Below, piece by piece: positions 43,300-52,519 of a stretch of 64,000 nucleotides of DNA (the stretch's first letter is position 1; each line of letters begins with the position of its first letter). The DNA comes from Acidovorax sp. RAC01 (GTDB lineage: Bacteria; Pseudomonadota; Gammaproteobacteria; Burkholderiales; Burkholderiaceae_C), in the NCBI RefSeq assembly GCF_001714725.1, contig NZ_CP016447.1, forward strand, positions 620,001-684,000, given 5' to 3'. The position numbers and the translations under genes are program-made. The notes below the pieces were generated by a model. That model was not told the origin of the DNA and ran no database searches. It saw nothing but the letters and a program-made list of their open reading frames with translations.

Positions 43300-44562
43300 T
43301 CACTTCTTCTCAGGCTCATCCTTCTTCTTGTCATTGCCCTCGATGTACGGGCTCCATGGCTTGGCCTTCACGGGGCCAGGCGTCTTCCACACCACGTTGA
43401 ACTGTCCGTCGGCCTTGATCTCGCCGATGAACACGCTCTTGTGCAGGTGGTGGTTCTTCTCGTCCATCTTGCTCACAATGCCGCTAGGTGCCTTGAAGGT
43501 CTGGCCTGCCATGGCGGCAATCACCTTGTCCACATCGGTGCTCTTGGCCTTCTCCACGGCCTGCTTCCACATGTTGATCCCGATGTAGGTGGCTTCCATC
43601 GGGTCGTTGGTGAGCGGCTTGTCCTTGTGGCCGGCAATGCCCTTTGCCTTGGCGTAGTCGCTCCACTTCTTGATGAAGGCGGTGTTCTCGGGGTTCTTGA
43701 TGGACTGGAAGTAGTTCCAGGCGGCCAGGTGGCCCACCAGCGGCTTGGTGTCCACACCGCGCAGTTCTTCTTCACCCACGCTGAAGGCCACCACCGGCAC
43801 ATCCTTGGCCTTCAGGCCCGCGTTGCCCAGTTCCTTGTAGAACGGCACGTTGGAGTCACCGTTGATGGTGGACACCACGGCCGTCTTGCCGCCCTGGCTG
43901 AACTTCTTGATGTCGGCCACGATGGTCTGGTAGTCAGAATGGCCGAACGGTGTGTACTTCTCGTCGATGTCGCTGTCCTTCACGCCCTTGCTCTTCAGAT
44001 AGGCGCGCAGGATCTTGTTGGTGGTGCGGGGGTACACGTAGTCGGTGCCCAGCAGCACCCAGCGCTTGGCGCCGCCGCCGTCCTTGCTCATCAGGTAATC
44101 GACCGCAGGAATGGCCTGCTGGTTGGGCGTGGCGCCGGTGTAGAACACGTTCTTTGACAGTTCTTCGCCTTCGTACTGCACGGGGTAGAACAGCAGGCCG
44201 TTGAGTTCCTCGACCACGGGCAGCACCGACTTGCGGCTCACCGAGGTCCAGCAGCCGAAGATCACGGCGACCTTGTCCTGCGTGAGCAGCTGCTTGGTCT
44301 TTTCGGCAAACAGCGGCCAGTTGGAGGCCGGGTCCACGATCACGGGTTCGAGCTTCTTGCCCAGCACGCCGCCCTTGGCATTGATTTCGTCGATGGCCAT
44401 GAGCACCGTGTCTTTGAGCACGGTTTCAGAAATGGCCATGGTGCCCGACAGGCTGTGCAGGATGCCGACCTTGATCGTGTCCTGAGCATGGGCGGGCAGT
44501 GCAGACAGGCCAGCCAGGGCTGCGGCGGCCGCGAGGGCCTTGAGGGAATAACGACGTTGCAT
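43300..44562 (-). CDS. urtA: Urea ABC transporter substrate-binding protein UrtA
   Basis: 420 aa. Signal peptide (MQRRYSLKALAAAAALAGLS...AHA) then a type I periplasmic binding fold: TIKVGILHSLSGTMAISE, FGCWTSVSRKSVLPVVEE, LLFYPVQYEGEE, GTDYVYPRTTNKI, and a Lys-rich end. The LHSLSGTMAISE and YPVQYEG segments are hallmarks of UrtA rather than amino-acid binders. ATG 44562 follows GGAGAAG; a longer start 24 bases upstream lacks one. First gene of urtABCD(E). Confidence 0.95.
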   Translation of the reverse strand: MQRRYSLKALAAAAALAGLSALPAHAQDTIKVGILHSLSGTMAISETVLKDTVLMAIDEINAKGGVLGKKLEPVIVDPASNWPLFAEKTKQLLTQDKVAVIFGCWTSVSRKSVLPVVEELNGLLFYPVQYEGEELSKNVFYTGATPNQQAIPAVDYLMSKDGGGAKRWVLLGTDYVYPRTTNKILRAYLKSKGVKDSDIDEKYTPFGHSDYQTIVADIKKFSQGGKTAVVSTINGDSNVPFYKELGNAGLKAKDVPVVAFSVGEEELRGVDTKPLVGHLAAWNYFQSIKNPENTAFIKKWSDYAKAKGIAGHKDKPLTNDPMEATYIGINMWKQAVEKAKSTDVDKVIAAMAGQTFKAPSGIVSKMDEKNHHLHKSVFIGEIKADGQFNVVWKTPGPVKAKPWSPYIEGNDKKKDEPEKK

Positions 44563-44721
44563 GTGCTTCTCCAGTGGGGTGGTCAAACCGTTTCGCCTGC
44601 AGGCCCTGTGGGCCGTGGTCTCAGGCGATGGAATGAATTCTGGAGAGGGGCACGGTTTACGGAAATACGCCGGGTGGCGTACACGGGCGTGCGGCCCGGC
44701 CTGCCTGGGCAGGCGGCTGAC

Positions 44722-45915
44722 CTAGCCCGCCGGGCTGGCGGTGGTGACGGAGGCGGCGGGCGGGGTATCGGCCGGTCCCGGAGGCGCTGTGCAAATGCGC
44801 GGCAGCCGCATGCAGAACTCGGTGGCTTGCGCGGTGGATGTGACCTCCACCGTACCGCCGTGCGCGGTGGCGATCTCGCGCACCACGTAGAGGCCCAGGC
44901 CCAGGTTGGCACCGGCCACCTGCGAGCCCGATTCATCGTCCTCGCGCTCCTCACGCACCAGCGGGTCGAAAAGGCGCGGCAACAGATGCGGCGCAATGGG
45001 TTTGCCGGTGTTGCGCACGCCCAGTTGCACGTGGCTGGCCGTACCGTCGATCGCCACGACGATGGGCGAATCGGCAAAGCCGTATTTCAGTGCGTTGAAC
45101 ACCAGGTTGGACAGCGCCTGGTGAATGCGCCGCTGGTCCCACTCCACCGCCATGTCGCCGTGGCACTCCAGCTGCAGCGTGCGGCCCTTGGTGACGGTCT
45201 CGATCTCGTCGAGCGTCTCGCGCGCAAACTGGTCGAGCTGCATGTGGGTGGGCGAGAGGTTCAGGCCCTTGCCCAGGCGGTAGGTGGTGAACTCCATCAA
45301 GTCGTCGAGCAGGGCCTTCATCTGCCGCACGCTGCGCAGCACCAGGGGTGCAAACCGCACGTCGTCGGGCCATTTGCGCAGCTCCACGGCAGCGGCACTG
45401 GCAATCGAGCTCAGGGGCCCGCGCAGGTCGTGGCCCATCACGCCCAGGAACAAATCGCGCGCACGGTCCAGTTCGGCAATGAAAACCTCTACCGACTCGG
45501 CCAGTGCCTGGTCCACCGCTTCGTTGAAGCGCATCATGTCGTCCAGGTCATCCGGGCCCGCATCCCGGCTGGAATCGCGCCACAGCCGCAGCACTGTCGC
45601 GCGCAGGGCGCGGTACTCGGCCACCATCTGGCCCACCTCGAACCCCTGGCGCTCGCGCTGGCGCGCGTGGCTGCGTGAGGGCACCCGTGCGGACGTCGAG
45701 GCCAGCAGGCTGTTGCCTTCCGACTTGGCCTTGACCTCGCGCTCATCCTCCGTCACGCCCATGTTGCGCACGATCTCTTCGAGGATCTTGGTGCCATGGT
45801 CTTCCAGACCCATGGCGTCCAGGTTGCGCGCCGCAGGCAGCTGGTTGCGCGCGAAAGCCACCCAGGCGTGAAGGATCGACTCGTGGTGCGATGCGATGAA
45901 GGTGGCAAGTCTCAT
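44722..45915 (-). CDS. Histidine kinase with RsbRD-like N-terminal domain
   Basis: 397 aa, soluble. Residues ~5-150 resemble the RsbRD/RsbT co-antagonist N-terminal domain (IASHHESILHAWVAFAR, FEVGQMVAEYRALRATVLRLW). HisKA at ~170-230 (FLGVMGHDLRGPLSSIASA), HATPase at ~270-370 (HQALSNLVFNALKYG, NTGKPIAPHLLPRLFDP, GANLGLGLYVVREIATAHGG). ATG 45915 starts the conserved part. It lies 159 bp upstream of urtA on the same strand, but its link to urea uptake is unproven. Confidence 0.87.
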   Translation of the reverse strand: MRLATFIASHHESILHAWVAFARNQLPAARNLDAMGLEDHGTKILEEIVRNMGVTEDEREVKAKSEGNSLLASTSARVPSRSHARQRERQGFEVGQMVAEYRALRATVLRLWRDSSRDAGPDDLDDMMRFNEAVDQALAESVEVFIAELDRARDLFLGVMGHDLRGPLSSIASAAAVELRKWPDDVRFAPLVLRSVRQMKALLDDLMEFTTYRLGKGLNLSPTHMQLDQFARETLDEIETVTKGRTLQLECHGDMAVEWDQRRIHQALSNLVFNALKYGFADSPIVVAIDGTASHVQLGVRNTGKPIAPHLLPRLFDPLVREEREDDESGSQVAGANLGLGLYVVREIATAHGGTVEVTSTAQATEFCMRLPRICTAPPGPADTPPAASVTTASPAG

Positions 45916-46100
45916 CGCAGCATTGTGCACGGCAGCACAAGCCGCCTCTCCACGCCCCGATGCCCGGGGCCTCGACGGTTGACGGCCCACCGCAAAAACC
46001 CGGTGGCCGCGACCGGCGCCTTCGCCTATGCTCGGCACATCGCGAATTCTCGATTTTTTGACCTCTATTGCGCTTGCAGCCCTGCTGACGCCACCTCACC

Positions 46101-46790
46101 ATGAGCCCTACTGATACGCCCACCGCCTACGGCACCGAAGACCTGCTGATCAGCCTGTGCAACTCTGTCACCCGGGTGCTGAACGTGGCCACACACAGCC
46201 AGATCCATTACTCGGGCATGGTCCAGCGCATCAGCAAGACCTGCCTGAAGCCCGACATCGGCTGCTTTGTGCTGTTTGATGGCGGCTTTTCGGGCCTGGT
46301 CATCATCAACTTCTCGGCCCCGGCCGCGATGGAGCTGTATTCGAACTACCTGCTGAACATGGGCATGTCGCAAGACGACCTGGTGACCTCGTTCACGTCG
46401 GACGAGGTGAGCAACGTGATGGGCGAGCTGATGAACCAGGTGGTGGGCGACTTCACCGGCAAGGTGCGCCGCGAGCTGCAGACGCACATCACGCAGAACC
46501 AGCCCAAGATGCTGGTGCTGAACAAGCAGGTGATGCTGAGCGTGGACGCCAACCTGGACAAGCCCGAAGCACGGCGCGTGACCTTCTACACCAGCAACAA
46601 CAACATCTTCTACCTTGAGCTGGCCATCGACCGCACCGAGTTCATCAAGCTCTACGACTTTGATGCGCAGGAGACGCCGGACATCGACGCACTGATGGCC
46701 CAGTCGCAGGCGCCCGCGGCAGCGGCCGAGCCGGCACCGCAGGCTGGAGCGTCGGATACGGACGAGCTGCTCAAGTCCCTGGGCATGTGA
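46101..46790 (+). CDS. DUF3334-like / CheX-like protein
   Basis: 229 aa. One domain over ~1-190: SQIHYSGMVQRISKTCLKPDIGCF, then SFTSDEVSNVMGELMNQVVGD, which has the E-x2-N pattern of CheC/CheX phosphatases, and VLNKQVMLSVDAN. The length and sequence match the DUF3334 family as I remember it. A flexible Ala/Pro tail ends in DTDELLKSLGM. If it acts like CheX it would dephosphorylate a response regulator. ATG 46101; divergent from the RsbRD-type kinase by 185 bp. Confidence 0.75.
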   Translation: MSPTDTPTAYGTEDLLISLCNSVTRVLNVATHSQIHYSGMVQRISKTCLKPDIGCFVLFDGGFSGLVIINFSAPAAMELYSNYLLNMGMSQDDLVTSFTSDEVSNVMGELMNQVVGDFTGKVRRELQTHITQNQPKMLVLNKQVMLSVDANLDKPEARRVTFYTSNNNIFYLELAIDRTEFIKLYDFDAQETPDIDALMAQSQAPAAAAEPAPQAGASDTDELLKSLGM

Positions 46791-46847
46791 GCCACGCGAC
46801 CCGGGCGGCTGGTCTGGGATGCAGCAGGCACCATCGCACAATGCTTC

Positions 46848-46876
46848 CTGCTATATAAAACGTAGCTGCGAGACGT
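46848..46876. repeat. AT-rich intergenic element (member e)
   Basis: CTGCTATATAAAACGTAGCTGCG, a short relative of the AT-rich family, 60 bp after the CheX-like gene. Confidence 0.4.
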
Positions 46877-46883
46877 TTATTTA

Positions 46884-46904
46884 CAAGCCCCACGGGCTTT
46901 TTTG
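46884..46904 (+). terminator. Rho-independent terminator after the CheX-like gene
   Basis: AAGCCC-CAC-GGGCTT followed by TTTT. Serves the plus-strand gene ending at 46790. Confidence 0.8.
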
Positions 46905-47056
46905 AGCATCATTTCCCCCTGAAAGGGCCGCTGCGGCATGGCTGCTGCAGCGTTTGGCAGCCCGGTACGGCACTGCCAGGCGCGAGCGGCAACCTTGCAC
47001 CGTACTCCGCGCACGCCGCACGGTGGGTAACTGCCGGCCGCCAGAGGCCGTGCAGC

Positions 47057-48115
47057 TCAGCCCTCAAACTGCGGATGCAGCTGCCGGATGCGGTTCATGG
47101 CCATGGCTGCGGCTGCCGTGCGCGTCTCCACACCCAGCTTGGCAAACACCCGCTCCAGGTGCTTCTTCACCGTGGCCGGGCTCGCGCCCAGGATGTCGCC
47201 GATGTCTCGGTTGATCTTGCCCTTGACCACCCAGTACAGCACCTCGGCCTCGCGCGCAGTCAGCTTGAACGACAGGCTCATGGATTCGATGATCTTCGCG
47301 TCCGACACCTCGCGCATCACGATCAGCCAGTCGCCACCGCCCGCGCTGTCGCCCGCCTGCTGGTGCAGGCGGAAGGTGAGGCGGCGCGCGCCCTGCTCCA
47401 CCGCCAGCCGCGGCGGCTCGGCCAGCGATGCGGCCAGCAGCTCGGCGGCGTTGTCGGCCAGCACATGGCGGCGCAGCCAGGCCTGCACGGGCTCGGGCGC
47501 CCATTGGCCGAAGGCGGTGGGCGCACCGTCGGGCCCTACCTCGCCAAAGTAGCTTTGCAGCAGTTCGCGCGCCAGCGGGGTCTGCCACACGATGCGGCCA
47601 TCGGACGCGCGCACGGTGATGCTGGCGTAGCCGAACGCATCCAGGGCGTTGCGTGCTTCCCGCGCCTGGCGGGCGTCTTGCCGCGCCTTGCGGGCGGCGC
47701 CCAGGTGCACGCCCATGCGGGCCATCACCTCGCGCGGCTTGATGGGTTTGGTCACGTAGTCGATGCCACCGGCCTCCAACGCGGCCACCAGGTGCTCCGT
47801 CTCCGTCAGCCCCGTCATGAAGATGATGGGAATGTGCGCGGTGGCGGGGTTGGCCTTCAGGCGCCGGGCGACTTCAAAGCCGTCCATGCCGGGCATCATG
47901 GCGTCGAGCAGCACGATGTCGGGCAGGGCCTGCGCAGCGCGCTGCAGCGCCGCCTAGCCATGCATGGCCACCAGCACGGTGTAGCCCGATTCGTCGAGCG
48001 CATCGTGCAGCACGGCCAGGTTGTCGGGCACGTCGTCCACGATCAGGACAACATCGCTGTCGGCGCGGTCAAGCATGTGGGAAGCCCCGGTGGCGGTTGC
48101 GGAAGGAACGTTCAT
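47057..48115 (-). pseudogene. Response regulator (REC - middle domain - LuxR HTH) interrupted by an in-frame TAG
   Basis: The frame from ATG 48115 reads a normal receiver start (DVVLIVDDVPDNLAVLHDAL, GYTVLVAMHG), hits TAG at 47956-47954 (codon 54), then continues in the same frame AALQRAAQALPDIVLLDAMMPG (phospho-Asp), KPIKPREVMARM and a LuxR HTH (LTAREAEVLYWVVKGKINRDIGDIL). Without the stop it would be 352 aa. The consensus at that place is usually G-E-A-A, so GAG to TAG is one substitution. The ATG overlaps the stop of the permease-kinase gene by four bases, so this is its cognate regulator. Nonsense mutation, sequencing error or amber readthrough are all possible; restart at 47914 would remove the acidic pocket. 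Confidence 0.85.
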
Positions 48116-51100
48116 GGCGTGGCGTGTTGCGCAAGGATCTGGCCCATGGCATCGAACTGGAACTGCCGGGCCAGGCCCCGCATGCGCTGCACAAAGGCCG
48201 CGTGTTCGGGGTGCTGGCGCTCGATGTCGGCCAGTGCATTGAGGATGCCCCGGTAGTAGCCCAGCGAGACCGACTGCGCCAGTTCGACCAGCGCTGCGGG
48301 CGGTGGGTATGCGGCTGGCTCTGCAGTCGTGGCGGCAGGCAGTGCTGCAGGCTGCATGGGCGCTGCCATAGCCGCTCCCGGTTGCGCAGCGGCCGCGGTG
48401 CCGTCGGTCCACACCAGGTCCAGCCGTTGCTCCAGCCAGTCCAGCAGCTCGCTGTGGCGCACGGGCTTGACGATGAAATCCTCGGGGCGGATGCCCACGT
48501 CGTTGTCCAGCGCCTTGTCAAACGCGTTGGCCGACACGATGGCCATGCGCGGCCCCGTGCCATCGGCTGCCGGGCCCCAGCCCTGCGCGTGGATACGGCG
48601 CAGGGTCTCCCACCCGTCGATGCCGGGCATGGCCAGGTCCATGAAGATGGCGTGCGGGCGGTAGCCGGTAGCCAGCAGGTCCAGCGCGTCATGCCCGCTG
48701 GCCGCCTGCCGCAGCTCAAAGCCCAGGGGCTCCAGCAGCTGCCGCAGCAGCTCGCGGTCGGGCTCTTCGTTGTCCACCACCAGGATGCGGCGGCGCTCGC
48801 CCGCGTAGCCCGTGCGCAGCCGCGGCGGCCGCGCCGAAGGTGCTGCGCTGGGCGGCAGCTTGCCCAGCGCATCGGCATGCACTTCCGGCAGGAACAGCTT
48901 GACGTGGAACACCGAGCCTGCGCCCGGCGTGCTGGTCACTGTCAGCTCGCCGCCCATCAGTGCCGTCAGCATGCGGGCAATGGTGAGCCCGAGCCCCGCC
49001 CCGGGCGCTCCCGTGTTGCTGCTGCCGCCCGCGCCCCCGCGCGTGAAGGGCTCGAAGATGCGCTCGATCTCGTCGGCCGTGAGGCCCGGCCCCGTGTCCT
49101 GCACGTCAATGCGCGCCATCTCGCGGGCGTAGCGCACGCGCAGCGTGACGGTGCCCTGCGCCGTGAACTTGATGGCGTTGCCCAGCAGGTTGATGAGGAT
49201 CTGTCGCAGGCGCTTGTCGTCGGCCCGCACGACCTCGGGGATCACGCCCTGCACGTCAAACTGGAAGGCCAGCCCCTTGGCCGCCGCCTGCAGCTCGAAC
49301 AGCGCCGCCATCTCGTGCAGCCCATCGGCAAAGCGCATGGGCGCCACATCCAGCGTGAGCTTGCCCGATTCGATGCGGGCGATGTCCAGCGTGCCCTCGA
49401 TGAGCGAGAGCAGGTGCTCGCCGCCGCGCTTGATCACGTGCACGGCCTGCTTGCGGTGCGGCGGCACGCCCGCGTCTTCGCCCATGAGCTGTGCGTAGCC
49501 CAGGATGGAATTGAGCGGCGTGCGGATCTCATGGCTGATGGCGCTGATGTAGCGGCTCTTGGCCTGGTTGGCCTGGTCGGCCGCGCGCTTGGCCTCCTCG
49601 GCCACCTGGCGCGCCTGCTCGGCCACGCTGCGGGCGGTCTGCAGGGCTTCGTCAGTCTGGCGGTGCAGTTCGATCTCTCGCATGAGCAGGCCGGTCTGGC
49701 GGTTGGATTCCTCTTGCGCCACCTGGCGGCTCTTGTGCGCCAGCACCAGCCACCACGCCACGATGCCCGAGATGACCAGCAGCGCCAGGTACGCCTTGAG
49801 CAGGCCCGAGCGCAAGGCCCCCTCCGGTGCGGCCAGCACTTCGGTGTCGGTCAGGGCATGCGCAATGGTGTTGAGCTCCTGGTGGTACAGCAGGCCCATC
49901 ACGGCGGCCAGCAGCGGCGCAATCACCAGCATCAGCAGCAGGAAGTGGCCTAGGCCCGTGTCCAGGTAGCGCCACACCGAGCGCGGCAGCACCCAGCGCA
50001 GCGCGGCAGACCACTGCACCGCCATGCTGGCGTGCGGCTTGCACAGGTCGCCGCAGCGCGCATCGAGCGTGCAGCACAGCGAGCAGATGGCGCCCCGGTA
50101 GGCGGGGCACTGGGCCATGTCGGGGCCCTCGTATTCGCGCTCGCAGATCACGCAGCGCTGCACGGCCAGCCGCTGGTAGCGGCCCACATCGGCCGGTACA
50201 TCGCCATGCGGTGCGCCACGGCCGCCCGGCACCGGCCCGTGCATGGGTACGGCCACTGGCTCGCTCTGCCGGGCGATGTAGTACTTGCCGCGCGTGGCCC
50301 AGGCAATGAGTGGCGCGGTGACAAACGCCACCGCCATGGCGATCACAGCCGAGAACGCCTGCGGCAGCGGGCCGAAAACGCCCAGGTGCGCGCTGATGGA
50401 CACCACCGACGCCAGCGCCATCGCGCCCACGCCTACGGGGTTGATGTCGTACAGGTGCGCGCGCTTGAACTCGATGCCCTTGGGCGACAGGCCCAGCGGC
50501 TTGTTGACCACCAGGTCGGCTACCACGGCCATCATCCAGGCGATGGCGATGTTGGAATACAGCCCCAGCACCTCACCCATGGCACGGAACACGTTCATCT
50601 CCATCAGCATGAACGCGATCAGGGTGTTGAACACCACCCACACCACGCGCCCCGGGTGGCTGTGCGTGAGGCGCGAGAAAAAGTTCGACCACGCCAGCGA
50701 GCCCGCATAGGCGTTGGTCACGTTGATCTTCATCTGCGAGATCACGACAAATAGCGCCGTGGCGGCCACGGCCCAGCCGTAGTCGGAAAACACGTAGCCA
50801 TAGGCCACCAGGTACATCTGGTTGGGGTCCACCGCCCGGTCGGCCGGCACCATCTGTGTGAGCGCCAGCCAGGCCAGCAGCACCCCGCCCAGCATCTTGA
50901 GCACGCCCAGCACCACCCAGCCGGGCCCGCCCACCAGCACCCCCAGCCACCAGCGCCCGCGCCTGCCTGGCGCTGGTGCAGGCATGAAGCGCAGGTAGTC
51001 GGCCTGCTCGCCCATCTGCGTGATCAGCGCAATGCCCACCGTGAGCGCCGCACCAAACAAGGGCAATTCAAACCCGGCGCCCCGCCCCGATTCACCACCG

Positions 51101-51807
51101 TAGTGCACCACGCCCGCAAACGCACCAGGATCGCGCGCCAGCACGTAACCGAACGGCACCACCAGCATCAGCAGCCACAGCGGCTGTGTCCACATCTGCA
51201 GCCGGCTGATGACCGACACCCCGTGCGTGACCAGCGGTATCACCACGATGGAGCAGATCAGGTAGCCCCAGGTGGGCGGGATGTCGAGCGCCAGCTCCAG
51301 CGCGTAGGCCATCACGGCCGCTTCGAGCGCAAAGAAGATGAAGGTGAACGACGCGTAGATCAGCGACGTGAGCGTGGAGCCGATGTAGCCAAAGCCCGCG
51401 CCACGGGTGAGCAGGTCCATGTCCACCCCGTAGCGCGCCGCATAGATGCTGATGGGCAGGCCCGCAATGAAGATGATGAGACCCGTGGCCACGATGGCCC
51501 AGAAGGCGTTGATGAAGCCGTACTGCCCCAGCAGCGTGGCGCCCACCGCTTCCAGGATCAGGAACGACGCCGCCCCGAACGCGGTATTGGCCACCCGCCA
51601 CTCGGACCACTTGCGAAAGCGCTGGGGCGTGTAGCGCAGCGCGTAGTCCTCCATGGTTTCGGTGGCCACCCAGCTGTTGTAGTCGCGCCGCACCTTCACC
51701 ACCTGCTGGGGCGGCTGGGCGGCGGGCTCCTGCCCCTGCGCGGCCGGCCATGTGGCAGCGGGCGGCGCGGCGGCGGGCGTGGGCAAGGCGGTGGGGTCGG
51801 GGGTCAT
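48112..51807 (-). CDS. NCS1-type permease - Cys-rich module - histidine kinase - receiver fusion
   Basis: 1231 aa. Residues ~40-515: NCS1/CodB-like purine/cytosine permease, ~12 membrane segments (RRDYNSWVATETMEDYALRY, FIAGLPISIYAARYGVDMDLLTRGAGFGYIGS, SQMKINVTNAYAGSLAWSNF). ~551-592: Cys-rich module (CVIC, CPAYRGAICSLCC, RCGDLC). Two further membrane helices ~620-645 and ~672-692, coiled coil ~700-750, HisKA (AISHEIRTPLNSILGYAQLM, H759), HATPase (LINLLGNAIKFT, GLGLTIARML), receiver ~1007-1125 (D1057 in FMDLAMPGIDGW) and a C-terminal helical domain. ATG 51807. Divergent from ureA by 174 bp. A transporter-like sensor, comparable in design to CbrA; ligand unknown. Confidence 0.9.
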   Translation of the reverse strand: MTPDPTALPTPAAAPPAATWPAAQGQEPAAQPPQQVVKVRRDYNSWVATETMEDYALRYTPQRFRKWSEWRVANTAFGAASFLILEAVGATLLGQYGFINAFWAIVATGLIIFIAGLPISIYAARYGVDMDLLTRGAGFGYIGSTLTSLIYASFTFIFFALEAAVMAYALELALDIPPTWGYLICSIVVIPLVTHGVSVISRLQMWTQPLWLLMLVVPFGYVLARDPGAFAGVVHYGGESGRGAGFELPLFGAALTVGIALITQMGEQADYLRFMPAPAPGRRGRWWLGVLVGGPGWVVLGVLKMLGGVLLAWLALTQMVPADRAVDPNQMYLVAYGYVFSDYGWAVAATALFVVISQMKINVTNAYAGSLAWSNFFSRLTHSHPGRVVWVVFNTLIAFMLMEMNVFRAMGEVLGLYSNIAIAWMMAVVADLVVNKPLGLSPKGIEFKRAHLYDINPVGVGAMALASVVSISAHLGVFGPLPQAFSAVIAMAVAFVTAPLIAWATRGKYYIARQSEPVAVPMHGPVPGGRGAPHGDVPADVGRYQRLAVQRCVICEREYEGPDMAQCPAYRGAICSLCCTLDARCGDLCKPHASMAVQWSAALRWVLPRSVWRYLDTGLGHFLLLMLVIAPLLAAVMGLLYHQELNTIAHALTDTEVLAAPEGALRSGLLKAYLALLVISGIVAWWLVLAHKSRQVAQEESNRQTGLLMREIELHRQTDEALQTARSVAEQARQVAEEAKRAADQANQAKSRYISAISHEIRTPLNSILGYAQLMGEDAGVPPHRKQAVHVIKRGGEHLLSLIEGTLDIARIESGKLTLDVAPMRFADGLHEMAALFELQAAAKGLAFQFDVQGVIPEVVRADDKRLRQILINLLGNAIKFTAQGTVTLRVRYAREMARIDVQDTGPGLTADEIERIFEPFTRGGAGGSSNTGAPGAGLGLTIARMLTALMGGELTVTSTPGAGSVFHVKLFLPEVHADALGKLPPSAAPSARPPRLRTGYAGERRRILVVDNEEPDRELLRQLLEPLGFELRQAASGHDALDLLATGYRPHAIFMDLAMPGIDGWETLRRIHAQGWGPAADGTGPRMAIVSANAFDKALDNDVGIRPEDFIVKPVRHSELLDWLEQRLDLVWTDGTAAAAQPGAAMAAPMQPAALPAATTAEPAAYPPPAALVELAQSVSLGYYRGILNALADIERQHPEHAAFVQRMRGLARQFQFDAMGQILAQHATP

Positions 51808-51885
51808 GGGCGGGCGGGCAAGCCCTGTTCCGTGCAGATTCCATGCCACCGGCAAGGCCTGTGTGCGCCATGTGGCGTATGGCCG

Positions 51886-51899
51886 GGCATGGGGCTTGC
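51886..51899 (+). promoter_or_regulatory. Candidate sigma-54 -24/-12 promoter for the urease operon
   Basis: GGCATGGGGCTTGC has GG at 51886-51887 and GC at 51898-51899 with the required 10-base spacing, and a good TTGC -12. It lies 83 bp upstream of the ureA ATG and points toward it. Nitrogen-regulated urease would fit, but this is a visual match only. Confidence 0.35.
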
Positions 51900-51981
51900 G
51901 GCGTACGATGCCAAAGCGCTGGAAATGCGGCCGCGGTTTGCGGCTGAACGGGCTAACGGCCCCCACATTGAGTGAGACGAA

Positions 51982-52284
51982 ATGGAACTGACCCCCCGTG
52001 AAAAGGACAAGCTGCTGATCTTCACAGCGGCTCTGCTGGCCGAGCGGCGCAAGGCGCGGGGCCTGAAGCTCAACTACCCCGAAGCCGTGGCCCTGATCAG
52101 CGCCGCCGTGATGGAGGGCGCGCGCGACGGCAAGACCGTGGCGCAGCTCATGAGCGAGGGGCGTACCGTGCTCACCCGGGCCGATGTGATGGACGGCATC
52201 GCCGAGATGATTCCGGACATCCAGATCGAAGCCACGTTCCCCGACGGCACCAAGCTCGTCACCGTGCACCAGCCCATCGTCTGA
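51982..52284 (+). CDS. ureA: Urease gamma subunit
   Basis: 100 aa, the standard length. [38 protein letters not shown], and [31 protein letters not shown] are diagnostic. It forms the urease trimer-of-trimers with UreB and UreC in the cytoplasm. First gene of the structural operon; ATG 51982. A 62-aa His-rich gene, not ureB, follows 24 bp later. Confidence 0.97.
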   Translation: MELTPREKDKLLIFTAALLAERRKARGLKLNYPEAVALISAAVMEGARDGKTVAQLMSEGRTVLTRADVMDGIAEMIPDIQIEATFPDGTKLVTVHQPIV

Positions 52285-52308
52285 ACTGACACCCCACAGG
52301 ACTGCCCC

Positions 52309-52497
52309 ATGCTGCGCATCACCTCCACCCGCATCCGATCCACCCTGGCCGCCGGCGCGCTGTGCCTGAGCACGGCCGCCGCCTTTGCCCACGAGGGCCA
52401 CGCCCAGCACGGCAGCCACTGGCACGCCACCGACCTGTGGGGCTTTGTGGTGGTGGGCGTGCTGCTGGTCGCAGCCGCATGGCGCGGCCGCAAGTGA
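52309..52497 (+). CDS. His-rich membrane miniprotein inside the urease operon
   Basis: 62 aa. A signal-like N-terminus ([17 protein letters not shown]) is followed by a histidine-dense stretch [15 protein letters not shown] (six His in 15 residues), then one hydrophobic helix ([16 protein letters not shown]) and a basic end RGRK. It is placed 24 bp after ureA and 22 bp before ureB, in the same direction, so it is very likely co-transcribed. The His cluster would face the periplasm and could bind nickel or another metal (inference). No known family recognised. Confidence 0.75.
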   Translation: MLRITSTRIRSTLAAGALCLSTAAAFAHEGHAQHGSHWHATDLWGFVVVGVLLVAAAWRGRK

Positions 52498-52519
52498 TGA
52501 CACCGCTCGGAGGCACCCC

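Noticed and set aside
47057..47914. Shorter intact response regulator starting at 47914
   Set aside because: That start would omit the first two strands and the acidic pocket of the receiver; the frame continues upstream to a proper start, broken only by TAG.
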